A DNA stretch of 64,000 nt from Chaetoderma sp. LZ-2023a (taxonomy: Eukaryota; Mollusca; Caudofoveata; Chaetodermatida; Chaetodermatidae): assembly GCA_034401795.1 (NCBI GenBank), contig CM067370.1, positions 57,185,717 to 57,249,716 of the forward strand, given 5' to 3'. The notes beneath the pieces are model-generated. The model saw nothing but the letters and a program-made list of their open reading frames with translations, did not search any database and was not told the DNA's origin. Both the position numbers and the translations under genes were made by a program. This document shows positions 9,617 through 18,779 of this stretch, piece by piece. Position 1 is the first letter of the stretch, and every line of letters begins with the position of its first letter.

Positions 9617-10687
9617 ATAGCTCCGCATGATGCTCTATTTGGTGGGCATACATCTGCAATTCGATTATTTCTGGAAGTGGGTGAACATACTAAGCTAGAA
9701 TATTTAGACGAAGTCTACGAAGTCGAGCATTATCCTGAGTCATCGCAATATGAACAACATGGCGATAAGGGACTATTTTCTGAAAACATTAACCGCTTCC
9801 TCAAAATTAAACAGGAAAGTAGTGAGTATCCAGACTGGATCTGTAGTGAAAGCGATAAAGAGCACTATGTACAAGAGTACTACGAGCATGAGGCTATACA
9901 ACTTGACCCAGCGAAAATATCAAATAATCTGGGTCTACGTTTTGTAGCTAAATCTGGATTGAATATTTTGTGGGGCCGTTTTTCGCTACGTGATCATGCC
10001 AAGAATAAGATGATATCAACGCGAAAAGAGCTACTAGGGCATTTGAGGGATAAAAGTGAATCTGTCGGCAGCATTTCATTCCTCAATGATAATCTTTTAA
10101 TGGTGGTGTATTCAGTCAATGAAGAGTACGTCAAGTCCCCATTAAATACCAACTGTATTCTTGCATCTTTGGTGACAGCTTATGGGCGAGTAAAACTCTA
10201 TGACGTCTTGTCCTTACTCAGTCGCCATGTAGCCTATCACGGTATGGATTCTGTAGTATTTAGTACCCGTGAAGGTGAGCCGACCATTCAAGATCGAAGC
10301 AGATATCTAGGTTCTTGGACAAGTGAAATCCCCTCTGACTACGAGTTAACAAGTTTTAAAAACAATAGTCTTGAAATGAAGTGTCATGATTATCCATCGA
10401 TTGTTAAACAGGTATCAAAGGTTACAGATTTAACACTGGGTACCAAACAATCAAAACAAGTAAATTTTGATGCGATGAAAAATTCCATCTATCAAATTAT
10501 AAATGATGTTGAAATTACAGATACTAATAGCATACTACTAAGCTATCCATCTAAGATCACATGCATGTCTCAATTTAGAATTCTTTCAGTCAATAGTAGT
10601 AAGATCTTCAGACCCGCCTTCAAAAAACGAAATTTGAAACTGGATGATTTATCTTGTGTTCCCTATGGTTACACTAGCATAGTATAA
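9617..10687 (+). pseudogene. polB: P2: family-B DNA polymerase, palm/C-terminal part with internal deletion
   Basis: The frame is open before its first ATG: APHDALFGGHTS-like sequence starts near 9,620. The motif following EYLDEV runs straight into YEVEHYPESSQYE, so the segment that should carry motif A (the first metal-binding Asp and the SLYP-type block) and its downstream region is missing. Motif B-like sequence is present (LGLRFVAKSGLNILWGRF), as is the helix before motif C (LVTAYGRVKLYDVLSLL). Motif C reads HGMDS, where an Asp-Thr-Asp-Ser core is expected, so the first catalytic Asp is lost. The enzyme cannot be active. The protein ends at TAA 10,687. Confidence 0.8.
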
Positions 10688-10689
10688 AT

Positions 10690-10870
10690 AGTAACGTGTA
10701 CTGCTATCGTTCAAAAGTGTGTATGACGTCATGGTTAATGTACAACGTCGATGTAGTATATGATAAACAAATGTTAATGCCATTATATTGACGCCTTTAA
10801 TTAATATATCAGGCGTAACCTTTTAATAGCGAAACCATCCATAGCCGCCCTCCTTAGCGGTCTATCAACT
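10690..10870 (+). repeat. P2 intergenic repeat copy, downstream of PolB
   Basis: Starting near TGTGTATGACGTCATGG and running through ATTAATATAT, this matches in direct orientation the two tandem units at 26,139-26,520 on the far side of P3. Its last part (CCATAGCCGCCCTCCTTAG) matches 26,078-26,105 in inverted orientation. The link supports the view that 10.7 kb and 26.1 kb belonged to related P2-type DNA before P3 arrived. Confidence 0.6.
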
Positions 10871-10880
10871 ATATATCTAT

Positions 10881-10969
10881 GCTGTTGAATATTACAAAAC
10901 TAACATGAATGCGAGTTTGTAGTTTCCTATGGCATCACAAAGTCAAATTAGTTTCAAAATATTCATCAG
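10881..10969. repeat. ~95-bp palindromic repeat, copy a
   Basis: Starts GCTGTTGAATATT and ends GTTTCAAAATATTCATCAG. The two arms are diverged inverted copies. It lies immediately outside the left terminus of P3. Confidence 0.65.
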
Positions 10970-10973
10970 ACTT

Positions 10974-11220
10974 AGTAGTCATATACTAGGAGTTCTGGAA
11001 CAGTTCCTCTTGGGAGGCACCATGGTGCCTGGCTCTACTCCCACCGAGTAAAACAGGTCAGATATATATTATATAATGTAGCCGACGACATACTGTTGCT
11101 AGACTGTTTTACTCTGTTGTAACTGCCAATCCATGATCTGTGACTCCCACCGAGTAAAGCAGGTCAGAACACAGGCGATATATATACATACATATTTATA
11201 TATATATAGTATATCATAGA
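10974..11220 (+). repeat. P3 left terminal inverted repeat
   Basis: About 240 bp matching the reverse complement of 25,611-25,969. Recognisable blocks in order are the terminus, the perfect palindrome GGCACCATGGTGCC, CCCACCGAGTAAAACAGGTC, GCTAGACTGTTTTACTCTG, AACTGCCAATCCATGATC and a second ACCGAGTAAAGCAGGTCAG. The GAGTAAAACAGGTCAG block is repeated inside the TIR. A short TA tract replaces the long one of the right TIR. Confidence 0.85.
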
Positions 11221-11363
11221 TGATCACGGAAGGGATTGTACTGGGGATCATCTCAGAAGTGGGCCCACTTGTCATCTAATATCATGGCTGTCTCAGTCGT
11301 CCTGACATCCGCACTCAGTACCATGACAACGAAAACAGATACAAGTAATAGTGGCGCTAGCAT
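11221..11363 (-). pseudogene. P3: N-terminal fragment of the secreted cysteine-rich protein
   Basis: On the minus strand an ATG at 11,363 opens a hydrophobic signal-peptide-like leader (LAPLLLVSVFVVMVLSA) followed by TETAMILDDKWAHF, which parallels the P6 protein at 62,920-63,318. A stop follows HF and similarity ends at ~11,221, where the terminal repeat begins, so the gene is truncated by the TIR boundary. In P6 the complete protein is 132 aa. Confidence 0.7.
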
Positions 11364-11370
11364 GTTGGCT

Positions 11371-12045
11371 CTATAAATGGAGGGTTAAATCGAACAAGGT
11401 GAACCCCTCGAGAAATATCTGTGTCATATCGAGTCCTGTGCCGTCCTCGATGCTGATCTTCATCCCATCTGGGGCAGGACTTAGTTGCTTCACTTTACCA
11501 CCAGCTAGAAGCCGCAGCTCTAGCACAATATGGGATGTTTGCGGACTTATGAGCTCGACACACTCGAGCAGTTTCACTGAGGACTTCACCTTCGAGGAGT
11601 GCAACACACTCTCTATCTGCAGGATGCCATCCTGAATATTGATGGCTTCCTCTGGTCCATCAAAGGGGCGGCGCAGCAGGAGCTGTCCACCAGTGACTCC
11701 AATCCTATGGACCACTGCAACTAGGGTTGTGCCCTGTCCTATATAGGTCAGGAAGGATGTCCTCTGGTTATAAAGCTTCTGGACTGTGCTATCCTTCTTC
11801 ACAATGGTGGAGAGTGGGGTGACCTCCAGGTAAATAACCACTGGAGGTCTATATAGTGGCGCCAATGCTCGCCACTTACCACCAGGTCCAGCGCGATACC
11901 ACACCACGTTCTTTTCGAAGACTATCTGCAGCTGTTTTGACAGGGTCAACACCACACCATCATCTGACATTGGTGGGGCATGCTTCACAGTCGGTTCTAA
12001 AACATGAAAGCTGAGATCAGCGTCCAAAATGTTAACATCATCAAC
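11371..12045 (-). CDS. P3: conserved Polinton protein, homologue of 63,321-64,000
   Basis: About 220 aa, closely matching the P6 protein along its length. Shared blocks are FEKNVVWYRAGPG, RIGVTGGQLLLRRPFDGPEEA, TSHIVLELRLLAGG and FLEGFTLFDLTLHL. No ATG is found at the homologous start: the frame reads VDDVNILDADLSFHV from an upstream stop near 12,053, as P6 reads ADINILNNDLTFHLV. It is therefore probably the C-terminal part of a larger protein. The beta-rich pattern suggests a virion structural protein, but I do not recognise the family. It sits directly inside the Cys-rich secreted gene on the same strand. Confidence 0.6.
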   Translation of the reverse strand, partial: VDDVNILDADLSFHVLEPTVKHAPPMSDDGVVLTLSKQLQIVFEKNVVWYRAGPGGKWRALAPLYRPPVVIYLEVTPLSTIVKKDSTVQKLYNQRTSFLTYIGQGTTLVAVVHRIGVTGGQLLLRRPFDGPEEAINIQDGILQIESVLHSSKVKSSVKLLECVELISPQTSHIVLELRLLAGGKVKQLSPAPDGMKISIEDGTGLDMTQIFLEGFTLFDLTLHL

Positions 12046-12300
12046 CTTGTTTAGTTACTGCTCTATCAAGGGCGGAGGATGAGCGGAACACCATTTTGTC
12101 CCCATCTCTTTCTCGGCCCAGACGTTCCTTCGAGACATCCTTTATGTCAGTGAGCAGCTCTACACCATCTCCACCGACGGGATGGAGGGAGAATGTCGGA
12201 GTCTGCTCCATATTGGAGGACGAACGACTTGCCATCGCTTTCCTTAACCTTGGCAGCATCAACGTTGTACACATCCACGACATCAGCTAGACCGGTTGAG
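12041..12300 (-). pseudogene. P3: upstream continuation of the preceding gene, frameshifted
   Basis: Two minus-strand frames overlap. One holds VDVYNVDAAKVKESDGKSF near the 5' side. The other continues TFSLHPVGGDGVELLTDIK and KERLGRERDGDKMVF towards 12,041. Read together they look like one protein with a frameshift near 12,190 leading into the 11,371-12,045 gene. The P6 copy runs off the window at this point, so the join cannot be confirmed here. Confidence 0.4.
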
Positions 12301-12980
12301 TGAGCAAATATGGGCTCCATTGTATATATATTGTCTCAGATTCCATGTGTACTACACGGTGAGACGAATCCTCCATGAGCTGGGTGCAAGCCTGCCTGAT
12401 ATGAATGATTTCAACCCAGAGCCAGCGGGAACCAAGAGTTACAGCCTCTCAACAGCCAGTAGACCCCAACGAGAGTTCAACGCCCACTCAGACTATTGTT
12501 TCCATGGTGGAGACAACAGCGCTCTAGGCATTATGTATGGCAACCCGAGACGAGACTTCTCAGGCTTCTCCTATCAAACATCCCAAAAAATCGGCCGTCG
12601 GAAGACAGGGACGTTCTCATTCGATCCAGAATCAGAGCCTGCAGCATTGGTGCAGAATATGCATATCACCGGAATCAGGCAGGACCTTCCAGAGGCGTGG
12701 AAATACTTTAATCCCATACACAACTTCAGGGCTCACACCAGCAGGGATTGTCAGAATCAACCAGTCCTTAGAAGCATTATGTTATTTCTCCTGACAGCCC
12801 AGACTAAGCTGCGCCAATTAATAGATGGGGTGAGTGGAAAAGAGGTTGCAGGCCATGTTCAGCAGTCTCGTTGAGGACATGATCATTGTTGCAGATCCCA
12901 GTAGCCTCATTGCCAGGTTCCAGCAAGCCTTACAGAAGGCCCGTCGTAAGCTTGACTTTGCTATATCGCCACACCTATAA
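12296..12980 (+). pseudogene. P3: unidentified Polinton protein, one frameshift
   Basis: The plus-strand frame of 192 aa (12,296-12,874) includes FNPEPAGTKSYSL, PEAWKYFNPIHNFRAHT and LFLLTAQTKLRQLIDGV. The C-terminal part continues in another frame after ~12,840 (MFSSLVEDMIIVADPSSL, then a basic amphipathic end) to a stop at ~12,980. It is divergent from the 12,283 gene and separated from it by only a few bases, so a shared promoter region is likely around 12,290. No family was recognised. Confidence 0.4.
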
Positions 12981-12995
12981 CTTATTCCGAGCAAT

Positions 12996-13319
12996 ATGAT
13001 CGTGAATGGTGGGGATCTGAAGATTAGAGGCTACAATAATATGATAGTCAAGGGGAATTCCCCAGATGTGCACTTTGGGTTTAACACTGACATCAACTCG
13101 GCCACGCATGCCGTCCCAACCATTATTCCGATTGTCATTCCGACGGTCATTCCGACTGGAACAGCAGGAGTGCTGGATGACAAACAGCGACCCGTGCTGA
13201 CACTCACCACCCTGCCCAGCAGTGTTTCTGATGAGATCACTGCTAGCAGGACGATAGGCCTACGAGTGGTGCCAGTTCTTACTATTGCTATACTCGTTGC
13301 CAGTCTGCTCCACCGCTAG
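12996..13319 (+). CDS. P3: doubtful 107-aa ORF
   Basis: The open frame contains a small repeat (IIPIVIPTVIPTGTAG) and a hydrophobic C-terminus (VLTIAILVASLL). The opposite strand is also open in part (RRNDNRNNGWDGM), and the 3' end overlaps the minus-strand gene at 13,260. The strand choice is uncertain. No homologous copy exists in the window to decide it. Confidence 0.2.
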   Translation: MIVNGGDLKIRGYNNMIVKGNSPDVHFGFNTDINSATHAVPTIIPIVIPTVIPTGTAGVLDDKQRPVLTLTTLPSSVSDEITASRTIGLRVVPVLTIAILVASLLHR

Positions 13320-13808
13320 TAGATCCTGCTCTATGAGCATGAGATACTGCTCTGTGGGCGATGTGCGAGTCATGGCTGAGATTGCCTGAACTAGCTTGGC
13401 CTGCCCGACAGCCCCCAAACACGCTGTCAGCATACACACCCAAGGACTGTATGGTTCGGTGGAACAGACTTTTTCCTGCTTGTGGTAGCGCAGAGCCTTA
13501 TTCAACTCAGAGTCGGGGGATGCCATGGATGCCTGCAACTGCTGGAACACGTCCAACATATACTCCTGATCCTTGTATAATCCTTTAGTATGCAGGAGCT
13601 GCTCTACTATGCCGCCACCCATAATGAGGTATTCGACGAAGCAGATCTGCCCCTTACCAAATCCTAGGTAGAGTTTCACAACTGTCAGCTCCTCTGCTAC
13701 CCCAGCGTTAGAGAGCTGGGCGAGCTCATCTAGTGACTTCTTCTTATAGTCCTTCAATTCGGTGTGGAAGACGTTATAGTACCTAGTGCATAGTACTAGT
13801 AGGTCCAT
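13260..13808 (-). CDS. P3: conserved-looking 182-aa protein of unknown function
   Basis: An intact frame from ATG at 13,808. It is helical and charged (HTELKDYKKKSLDELAQLS), with a Gly-rich centre (EYLIMGGGIVEQLL), a long helix (YMLDVFQQLQASM) and a C-terminal hydrophobic segment (WVCMLTACLGAVGQAKLVQAI). There is no signal peptide. It diverges from the plus-strand gene at 13,849 across a 40-bp gap containing TTTAAACTGCTATTTATAGC, a TATA-like sequence. The family is not recognised. Polinton location suggests a virion or assembly protein. Confidence 0.5.
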   Translation of the reverse strand: MDLLVLCTRYYNVFHTELKDYKKKSLDELAQLSNAGVAEELTVVKLYLGFGKGQICFVEYLIMGGGIVEQLLHTKGLYKDQEYMLDVFQQLQASMASPDSELNKALRYHKQEKVCSTEPYSPWVCMLTACLGAVGQAKLVQAISAMTRTSPTEQYLMLIEQDLLAVEQTGNEYSNSKNWHHS

Positions 13809-13848
13809 GGTTTAAACTGCTATTTATAGCACTATAGCACAGAACTGT

Positions 13849-14440
13849 ATGGATATTCCCGAGTACCAATCTAATCAGCTAACAGATGCAGACTGGTCAG
13901 ATCTGCTTAGCCGTCTCGAGGTAGAATGTACACGTTTAACCGCATTGTACACTGAGTGCTTAAACGATGACGTCAACGTTACAGATTGTAAAGCAACACC
14001 TGGAGAGCCAGGTGAGCCTCAAGAAGGCGGGGAAGCTGCTCAAAAGCAAGACCCAGAAACTACTGACACAGGCTAAGCCCTTGGCCATTCATGTCGCCAG
14101 TAACGTGGCCGCGAATATGGTCGTGGTGAAGATGCCAAGTGGTAATGAGGTTATTCCTGCTGCTGGAGCCACTGTCCTCGCCACTGTAGCGAGTACAGTT
14201 GTTGACCACCGCCTAGGAATAACACATCCCATCCCAAAGATCGCCATTGGTGGTGCCTCATATACTGTTGCCGCACAGATCATGGGCAAACGCATCCCTC
14301 TAATGGAAGCCGCGGTTCTAGGTCTAGCAATGAGTGCTATGGCTGAGATCATTGTGGCCTATATCCAGGTTTATATATATATATATACACCCAATGATGT
14401 CTCTGTCACTCACAGACCTAAAGAGCAAAGAGCTAGGTGA
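13849..14440 (+). pseudogene. P3: small protein with hydrophobic core, probable frameshift
   Basis: It starts MDIPEYQSNQLTDADWSDLL at 13,849 in one frame. From ~13,970 the second frame carries the sensible sequence: lysine-rich VSLKKAGKLLKSKTQKLLTQ, then alternating hydrophobic stretches (ASNVAANMVVVKMPSG, ATVLATVASTVVDH, AAVLGLAMSAMAEIIVAYI). The GEPGEPQEGG stretch in the first frame is a collagen-like artefact of the shift. It is probably a small membrane-active or internal virion protein (inference). The end runs into a short TA tract at 14,372. Confidence 0.4.
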
Positions 14441-14898
14441 TCTCGCTCACTTGGGTGAGGCACACCTCAGTTCAGATGAGACTGTTGCCCATCTCCTTCC
14501 TAGACTTCGATGAGAAGGGAGAACCTCGAGAGATCAGGGGTACCATCCCAGCCAGAGATCTCATCGGAAACACCGACACGGTAGGACAATCAGCCATCAA
14601 CAAGGCCAAGACTGTATATAAGGGGATGGGTATCAAAGACAGGGCAGTGCTGCGAGGTATGCTCGGAGTCGATGAGGCTGGTGCCATCAAGGTTATGGCA
14701 GAGTCCTACACACAGGACCTGGTTAAGAATCTCCTGAAAACACGGAGCTCATTCCAACAAGATGGGGAGAATCTCAAGGTAGGCACCATCGGCCTGAGAC
14801 ATATCACGGTGGATGGCCAAGTGAATGCATCAGCAGAGCTCCAACTACCCGGGCTGAAGAAGTCGGGATTCTTTGGCCTGCCATTTATGATCGCATAA
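14397..14898 (+). pseudogene. P3: unidentified protein, early frameshift
   Basis: The N-terminus MMSLSLTDLKSKELGDLAHL starts at ~14,397 in one frame. After ~14,505 the homogeneous frame continues DEKGEPREIRGTIPARDLI, AINKAKTVYKGMGIKDRAVL, LGVDEAGAIKVMAESYTQDL and ends LKKSGFFGLPFMIA at 14,898. It is a helical, charged protein of ~165 aa. The family is not recognised. It follows the 13,849 gene closely on the same strand, suggesting co-expression. Confidence 0.4.
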
Positions 14899-14903
14899 TA
14901 AGC

Positions 14904-15165
14904 ATGGGTGCTCGAGCTTGCATCATACGGATACTCGAGGCGCTAGACACTGCGGGTACTGACACAGGCCCTTTGCATTAACTTCTCAGCTGCTGTTGGG
15001 ATTTCATGCTTGATGCCTCTATCGCATCCTTCATATCCACCGTCAGTACAACGCTACCCATACAGCAGGCAAAATAGCTGGTACAGGAAGTACTGCCATT
15101 TAATCTCCCAGATATAGACGAGGCTACGGCTGATGAGTTGTTAACCATCCTTCATGCGCACATGC
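14904..15165 (+). pseudogene. P3: short decayed ORF before the ATPase
   Basis: The frame MGARACIIRILEALDTAG is interrupted by two stops and ends LPFNLPDIDEATADELLTIL, then HAHMQHVSAIQ, overlapping the ATPase start. It may be a broken small gene. No family assignment is possible. Confidence 0.3.
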
Positions 15166-15901
15166 AACATGTCAGTGCCATACAGTAGTAGACCAAATGA
15201 TGCCGGTCAGGTGGTGCTGATCATTGCCCCATCAGGACATGGGAAAAACATCTTGCTGCGGGCCCTGCTCGCCGAACAATCTCGATACCTCCTCCTGATG
15301 TCCGACTCCACCGCTGAGGCAGTTGACAATAATGATCAGTGGTACAATGGTCCAAACACCAAGACACACAACCTGCAAGCACTAATGGAAAGAGCTCATG
15401 CCTCGACTAACTGAACCACTTGTTCTAGTTATCGACGACCCTGCAATGGGCCAGAAGAGAGTCACATACCTCAGCAACATCACCAGATGCATTTGGCATA
15501 CCAAGATCACTGTCATCATCCTCTTTCAGGAGTACAGCTGTGAGATATCGCCAGATATCCGGCACAATGTGAGGCTCCTGCACTTTAGCTCGAAGAGTGG
15601 TCGTGCCCTGCTTGAGACGATATATTACAGTCTGATCCTCAAGGAGACCAAGCAAGACTTCATTGCAGGAGTGCAGAAGGTCGCAGATATATACCTCTTC
15701 CTCGTCAGCAACAAGGAGGCAGGGGAGCTCGCACACTTCAAGCCCTCACTGGAGAAGGCTGAGAACCTCAGCTACAAAGTTAAAATCCACCAGGAACCTC
15801 ACATGTCAGTCGGGTCGACATGCGCAGTTGCACTGATGCCAGCCAGGATGTTTTTCAGGCTTGAGGAACTTCGTCCATGGTTTCTGCTGCTTCGTCTGTA
15901 G
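15154..15901 (+). pseudogene. P3: FtsK/HerA-type genome-packaging ATPase, frameshifted
   Basis: Walker A appears as IIAPSGHGKN (residues ~25-34). The residue after Lys is Asn instead of Ser/Thr, so nucleotide binding is doubtful. After a frameshift near 15,395, Walker B appears as PLVLVIDDP, followed by HTKITVIILFQEYS and RALLETIYYSLILKETKQDF. P4 (33,245-33,787) has the same C-terminal half in one frame. In Polintons and related viruses this motor pumps DNA into capsids. The start may be 15,154 or 15,169, both in frame. Confidence 0.75.
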
Positions 15902-16714
15902 AGTCCGCTGCCCCAGAGGGTTTGGGTAGGTGTTTCTGAAACTCTATCCACTGAGGATCAGATGCTATGACTCTATTCCTCTGAAACTTCCCATGGAAGA
16001 TCCACTTCGCCCATGCCTTCTTAGCATTTGTTTTGATTTGAGGTAGTTCTTCTTGGGAATATTCTAAATGCTGCCTCTACTCTCGTCAGCTGCTCGCACC
16101 CTCTTTCGTTGAAGATGTGCTCAACAGCCCCCTTATGGCCAGCAGCCAACCCCTCCTCTCTACCTTCGGTATGGCCAGCGGCTGACCCAGTGGCATGCCC
16201 AGCCTCACGGCTTTCAGTCATACATGTACTGATCGCTGCTCGGAAGTAATCTATGGCCCCAGCCTGTATATCATCCAACATCTGGTATTCATCATCAGTG
16301 AGGAGATTGAATACGCCAGCCCACTTCCCTACAGTTAGGAGATCTTTGGGATCAATCCTACCCATCTGGAGAGCTAGAATTACAGGACTCTTAGTGGGTG
16401 TCCTGGGGAGATCTAGTGACCTGCCCTTGGCACTGTTAAACTTCTGGTAGAGCATCCGAGTCAATAATTCCTTCGTACTATGGCCTAGTGTGGTCTCCTC
16501 TATGGCAGTCAGTATCTCTGCATCAGACGGAGGGGGGACCTTGGCTCGCTCATGAATAATGTTGACATCACGAAGTAGTCGTCAGACTCTGTCAATCGGC
16601 ACGCTCTTTGGGAGTGGGGTGTGGCCACCACCTGGTTTCTTCTTGGAGGCGGTGTGGCCACCAACTGGTTTCTGCCCTCCAAAGACGATCTGCTGGAGAA
16701 CTTTACCAAACATC
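15843..16714 (-). pseudogene. P3: unidentified conserved protein with variable acidic tail
   Basis: It reads from MFGKVLQQIVFGG at 16,714. A TGA interrupts the frame near 16,585, where P4 has a sense codon. It continues RDVNIIHERAKVPPPSDAEI, SPVILALQMGRIDPKDLLTV and VGKWAGVFNLL, then a Gly/His/Glu-rich stretch (GHATGSAAGHTEGREEGLAA). A second frameshift near 16,030 leads to a C-terminus KWIFHGKFQRNRVIASDPQW and then an acidic DEV-containing tail. It is colinear with P4 34,692-33,824, and a tail piece is in P5. The role is unknown. The position between ATPase and capsid-like gene suggests assembly. Confidence 0.6.
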
Positions 16715-16749
16715 GCCGTTTAAAATCTGTATATACAGATGTTTAAACA

Positions 16750-17803
16750 TGCAGCAGTATGTACAGCATCCAGATCGGGCTGTTGAAACCATGGCCTCGC
16801 ACCACACTGATCCTCGGAAGGACTGTCTGACAGCCATTCGACCTAGTATCCTCTCCACAGTGGGGAAGTACATCGACTTCACCCTCTCGGGACAGATCCA
16901 TAAGATTAGGAGCATAACCCCCAAGCTTAAGCTCAAGAGCACAGTGGCGAAGGAGGTAGAGCTCCCACAGGTGGTGAGTAGGTGTGACATTATGCAGAGC
17001 AACAACACCCTGGACACCACCTATGTGAACTATGAGTACCGAGTCCTGCACCACTGGCTCATAGACCTTCCTATTACGTGAAGAGCAAAGGGTACTATGC
17101 TGTTGGATATAATGAAGGCTTCACAGAATTCGACTTACAACCAGACATAGAAATACCTGTCGCAGTGCCACTCTTCTACCTCCTCGAGAACACACATGTG
17201 AACCCGGCTTTGATGCAAGACAAGCTGTACTTTGGGTGTACACCGAGCATCCTCCAGATGTAACGACTCCAGGTCTGGCATGATGAGAACGACCAGGAAC
17301 TAAAACGTGCAGGCTCTAGACAACGAATCCTACATGTAGAGCGAGAGCATCAGCAGGTCCAGGCCATGGCTAGCCAGCATCTAGAGTTGACTTTGCAATG
17401 AGGTGCCTCGGACTGCATAGCTGTAGCAGTCTTGGTTCAGAAGGGAGGGGTGGTCCAGGAGGTGGGGGAGCTAGACGACTTCAAACTTGTGGTGGCTGGG
17501 ACCAACATTCTTGATGAGGTGCGCGATCTGGCTGATTGCTGTCTCTATCGAGAGAAAACGAATTCATATGCTTTACTCCACCTGACCAGTGGCCACAATG
17601 ATCTCGAGTCGGTGCTCGAGTGGCCAGATAGCCTGTGTCACCTCGAAGGAAGGGACATCGCACCTAACCATGGCAACCAGCTCAGCTTTCATATTGGGAA
17701 CGTGCACGGAGAGCGAGGGAGCACTCGCCCGGTCGGAGTAATGGTGTTGTACTTTGACAGAGCAAGGTTCATTTCTCGCAAAATGGAGGTATTCAGCTTG
17801 TAG
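16750..17803 (+). pseudogene. P3: capsid-like structural protein, ~350 aa, multiple breaks
   Basis: It begins MQQYVQHPDRAVETMASHHT at ~16,750 and continues RKDCLTAIRPSI, IRSITPKLKLKSTVAKEVEL, DTTYVNYEYRVL. A frameshift at ~17,055 is followed by GYYAVGYNEGF, LQPDIEIPVAVPLFYLLENT, a stop at 17,261-17,263, then SDCIAVAVLVQKGGVV, DDFKLVVAGTN and GVMVLYFDRARF. The beta-rich repeat pattern fits a jelly-roll virion protein, but I cannot assign major versus minor capsid. Homologues are at 34,729-35,470 (P4, with a deletion) and 49,690-50,830 (P5), showing it is one gene. Confidence 0.6.
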
Positions 17804-18188
17804 CTCTGTGAGCCACGTAGAGCATAACTCCACCAGCTACCACTGCTGCTACAGCAGCCACCACTACTATGGCCTCGGCCATCTTCTGACATCCTGATGC
17901 CTCATAGTCGAGTGTCAGCGTGGAGAGCCTTACAGCCTCGTAGTACTCATCGAGACTCTCATCGACCTCGTCGATGTTCTGGGTGGCTTGAACCTTTTGT
18001 TGCTGTTGGCGTGCCTCCCTTTGGTGCATATGCTCGAGTGCCTTGCTGTACTCAAACTTCTCCTTAGACAGCTTCTCCATTGCCTTGTTATGACATTTTC
18101 TCTCTACCTCTGCCATCTTATGGTCAGCGATGCAGCGGCCCCAGTTCACCAACGCAAACTCGCCTGCATTCAAGATCGTGGATGCCAT
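17793..18188 (-). CDS. P3: coiled-coil protein with C-terminal membrane anchor
   Basis: An intact 131-aa frame from ATG at 18,188. The start MASTILNAGEFALVNWGRC is followed by a charged helix likely to form a coiled coil (KMAEVERKCHNKAMEKL, EYSKALEHMHQREARQQQQK), an acidic linker (IDEVDESLDEYYEA), and a C-terminal hydrophobic span (AIVVVAAVAAVVAGGVML). It is convergent with the capsid-like gene, overlapping by about 10 bp. The P4 homologue at 35,464-35,831 is frameshifted. It is a plausible virion membrane or scaffolding protein (inference). Confidence 0.6.
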   Translation of the reverse strand: MASTILNAGEFALVNWGRCIADHKMAEVERKCHNKAMEKLSKEKFEYSKALEHMHQREARQQQQKVQATQNIDEVDESLDEYYEAVRLSTLTLDYEASGCQKMAEAIVVVAAVAAVVAGGVMLYVAHRATS

Positions 18189-18252
18189 GTGGATGCCATG
18201 TCTATATCACTATATATAACGAGTTTAAATTCACCATATAGTCAGCAGGAAC

Positions 18253-18705
18253 TACAAGCAACGTATGAAACGGAAGCTTTCGAGGATCCAGTTGAGGACT
18301 ATGATGAGGACTACGATGAGGATGACTATGATGAAGATGAAGACAATGATGAGGATGTCTATGATGAGGACGCCTATGATGAGGATGCCTATGATGGTGA
18401 TGATGTAGATCCCGAATCCCGCCGACTAATCCACCGAGCCAAAGGAATGTATTGTACCTATGGGCTCTCTTGGCCCACTAGCAGCAGGTGTGGCTCTGTT
18501 TGCTCTGTTCACGACGAAGGCTGGCGAGATGGGCCACAAAATAGCCAACAATGCTCTCCATGGATTTGAGAACATCTCTGAGGCTATTCCAGCCATCTCA
18601 TGGGCGTAGGCACATTCTTTGGCGTTGCTGGTCCATGGCTCCCATATGTTGCAATAGCACTTGCAGTCATCTGGGCTGCCGAACATTTAAGACATGTTAT
18701 ATAAG
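18253..18705 (+). pseudogene. P3: acidic-tail protein with two membrane segments
   Basis: The N-terminal half is an Asp/Glu/Tyr repeat (YDEDYDEDDYDEDEDNDED) followed by DPESRRLIHRAKG. Where P4 starts with ATG (MYEPEAYED) this copy has ACG, so the start codon is lost. Two frameshifts follow (near 18,455 and 18,600), after which hydrophobic spans appear (LGPLAAGVALFALFTTKAG, VAGPWLPYVAIALAVIWAA). P4 35,893-36,331 is the homologue. It is divergent from the 18,188 gene with ~65 bp between, including TATATAACGAGTTTAAA, a possible promoter. Confidence 0.6.
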
Positions 18706-18779
18706 AGATTGGACATCAGTGGTGTTCATCCACGGGGGCCGCTGTTGGATGAACGACGGTCGTCTGTTCGTCTGTCTAG

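Noticed and set aside
13980-14076. Collagen-like GEPGEPQEGG stretch
   Set aside because: Only in the frame that ends shortly after. The adjacent frame carries the longer coherent protein, so this looks like a frameshift artefact.
17481-17892. Minus-strand ORFs opposite the capsid-like gene
   Set aside because: Homologous P4 and P5 sequences conserve the plus-sense frames (P5 inverted), not these.
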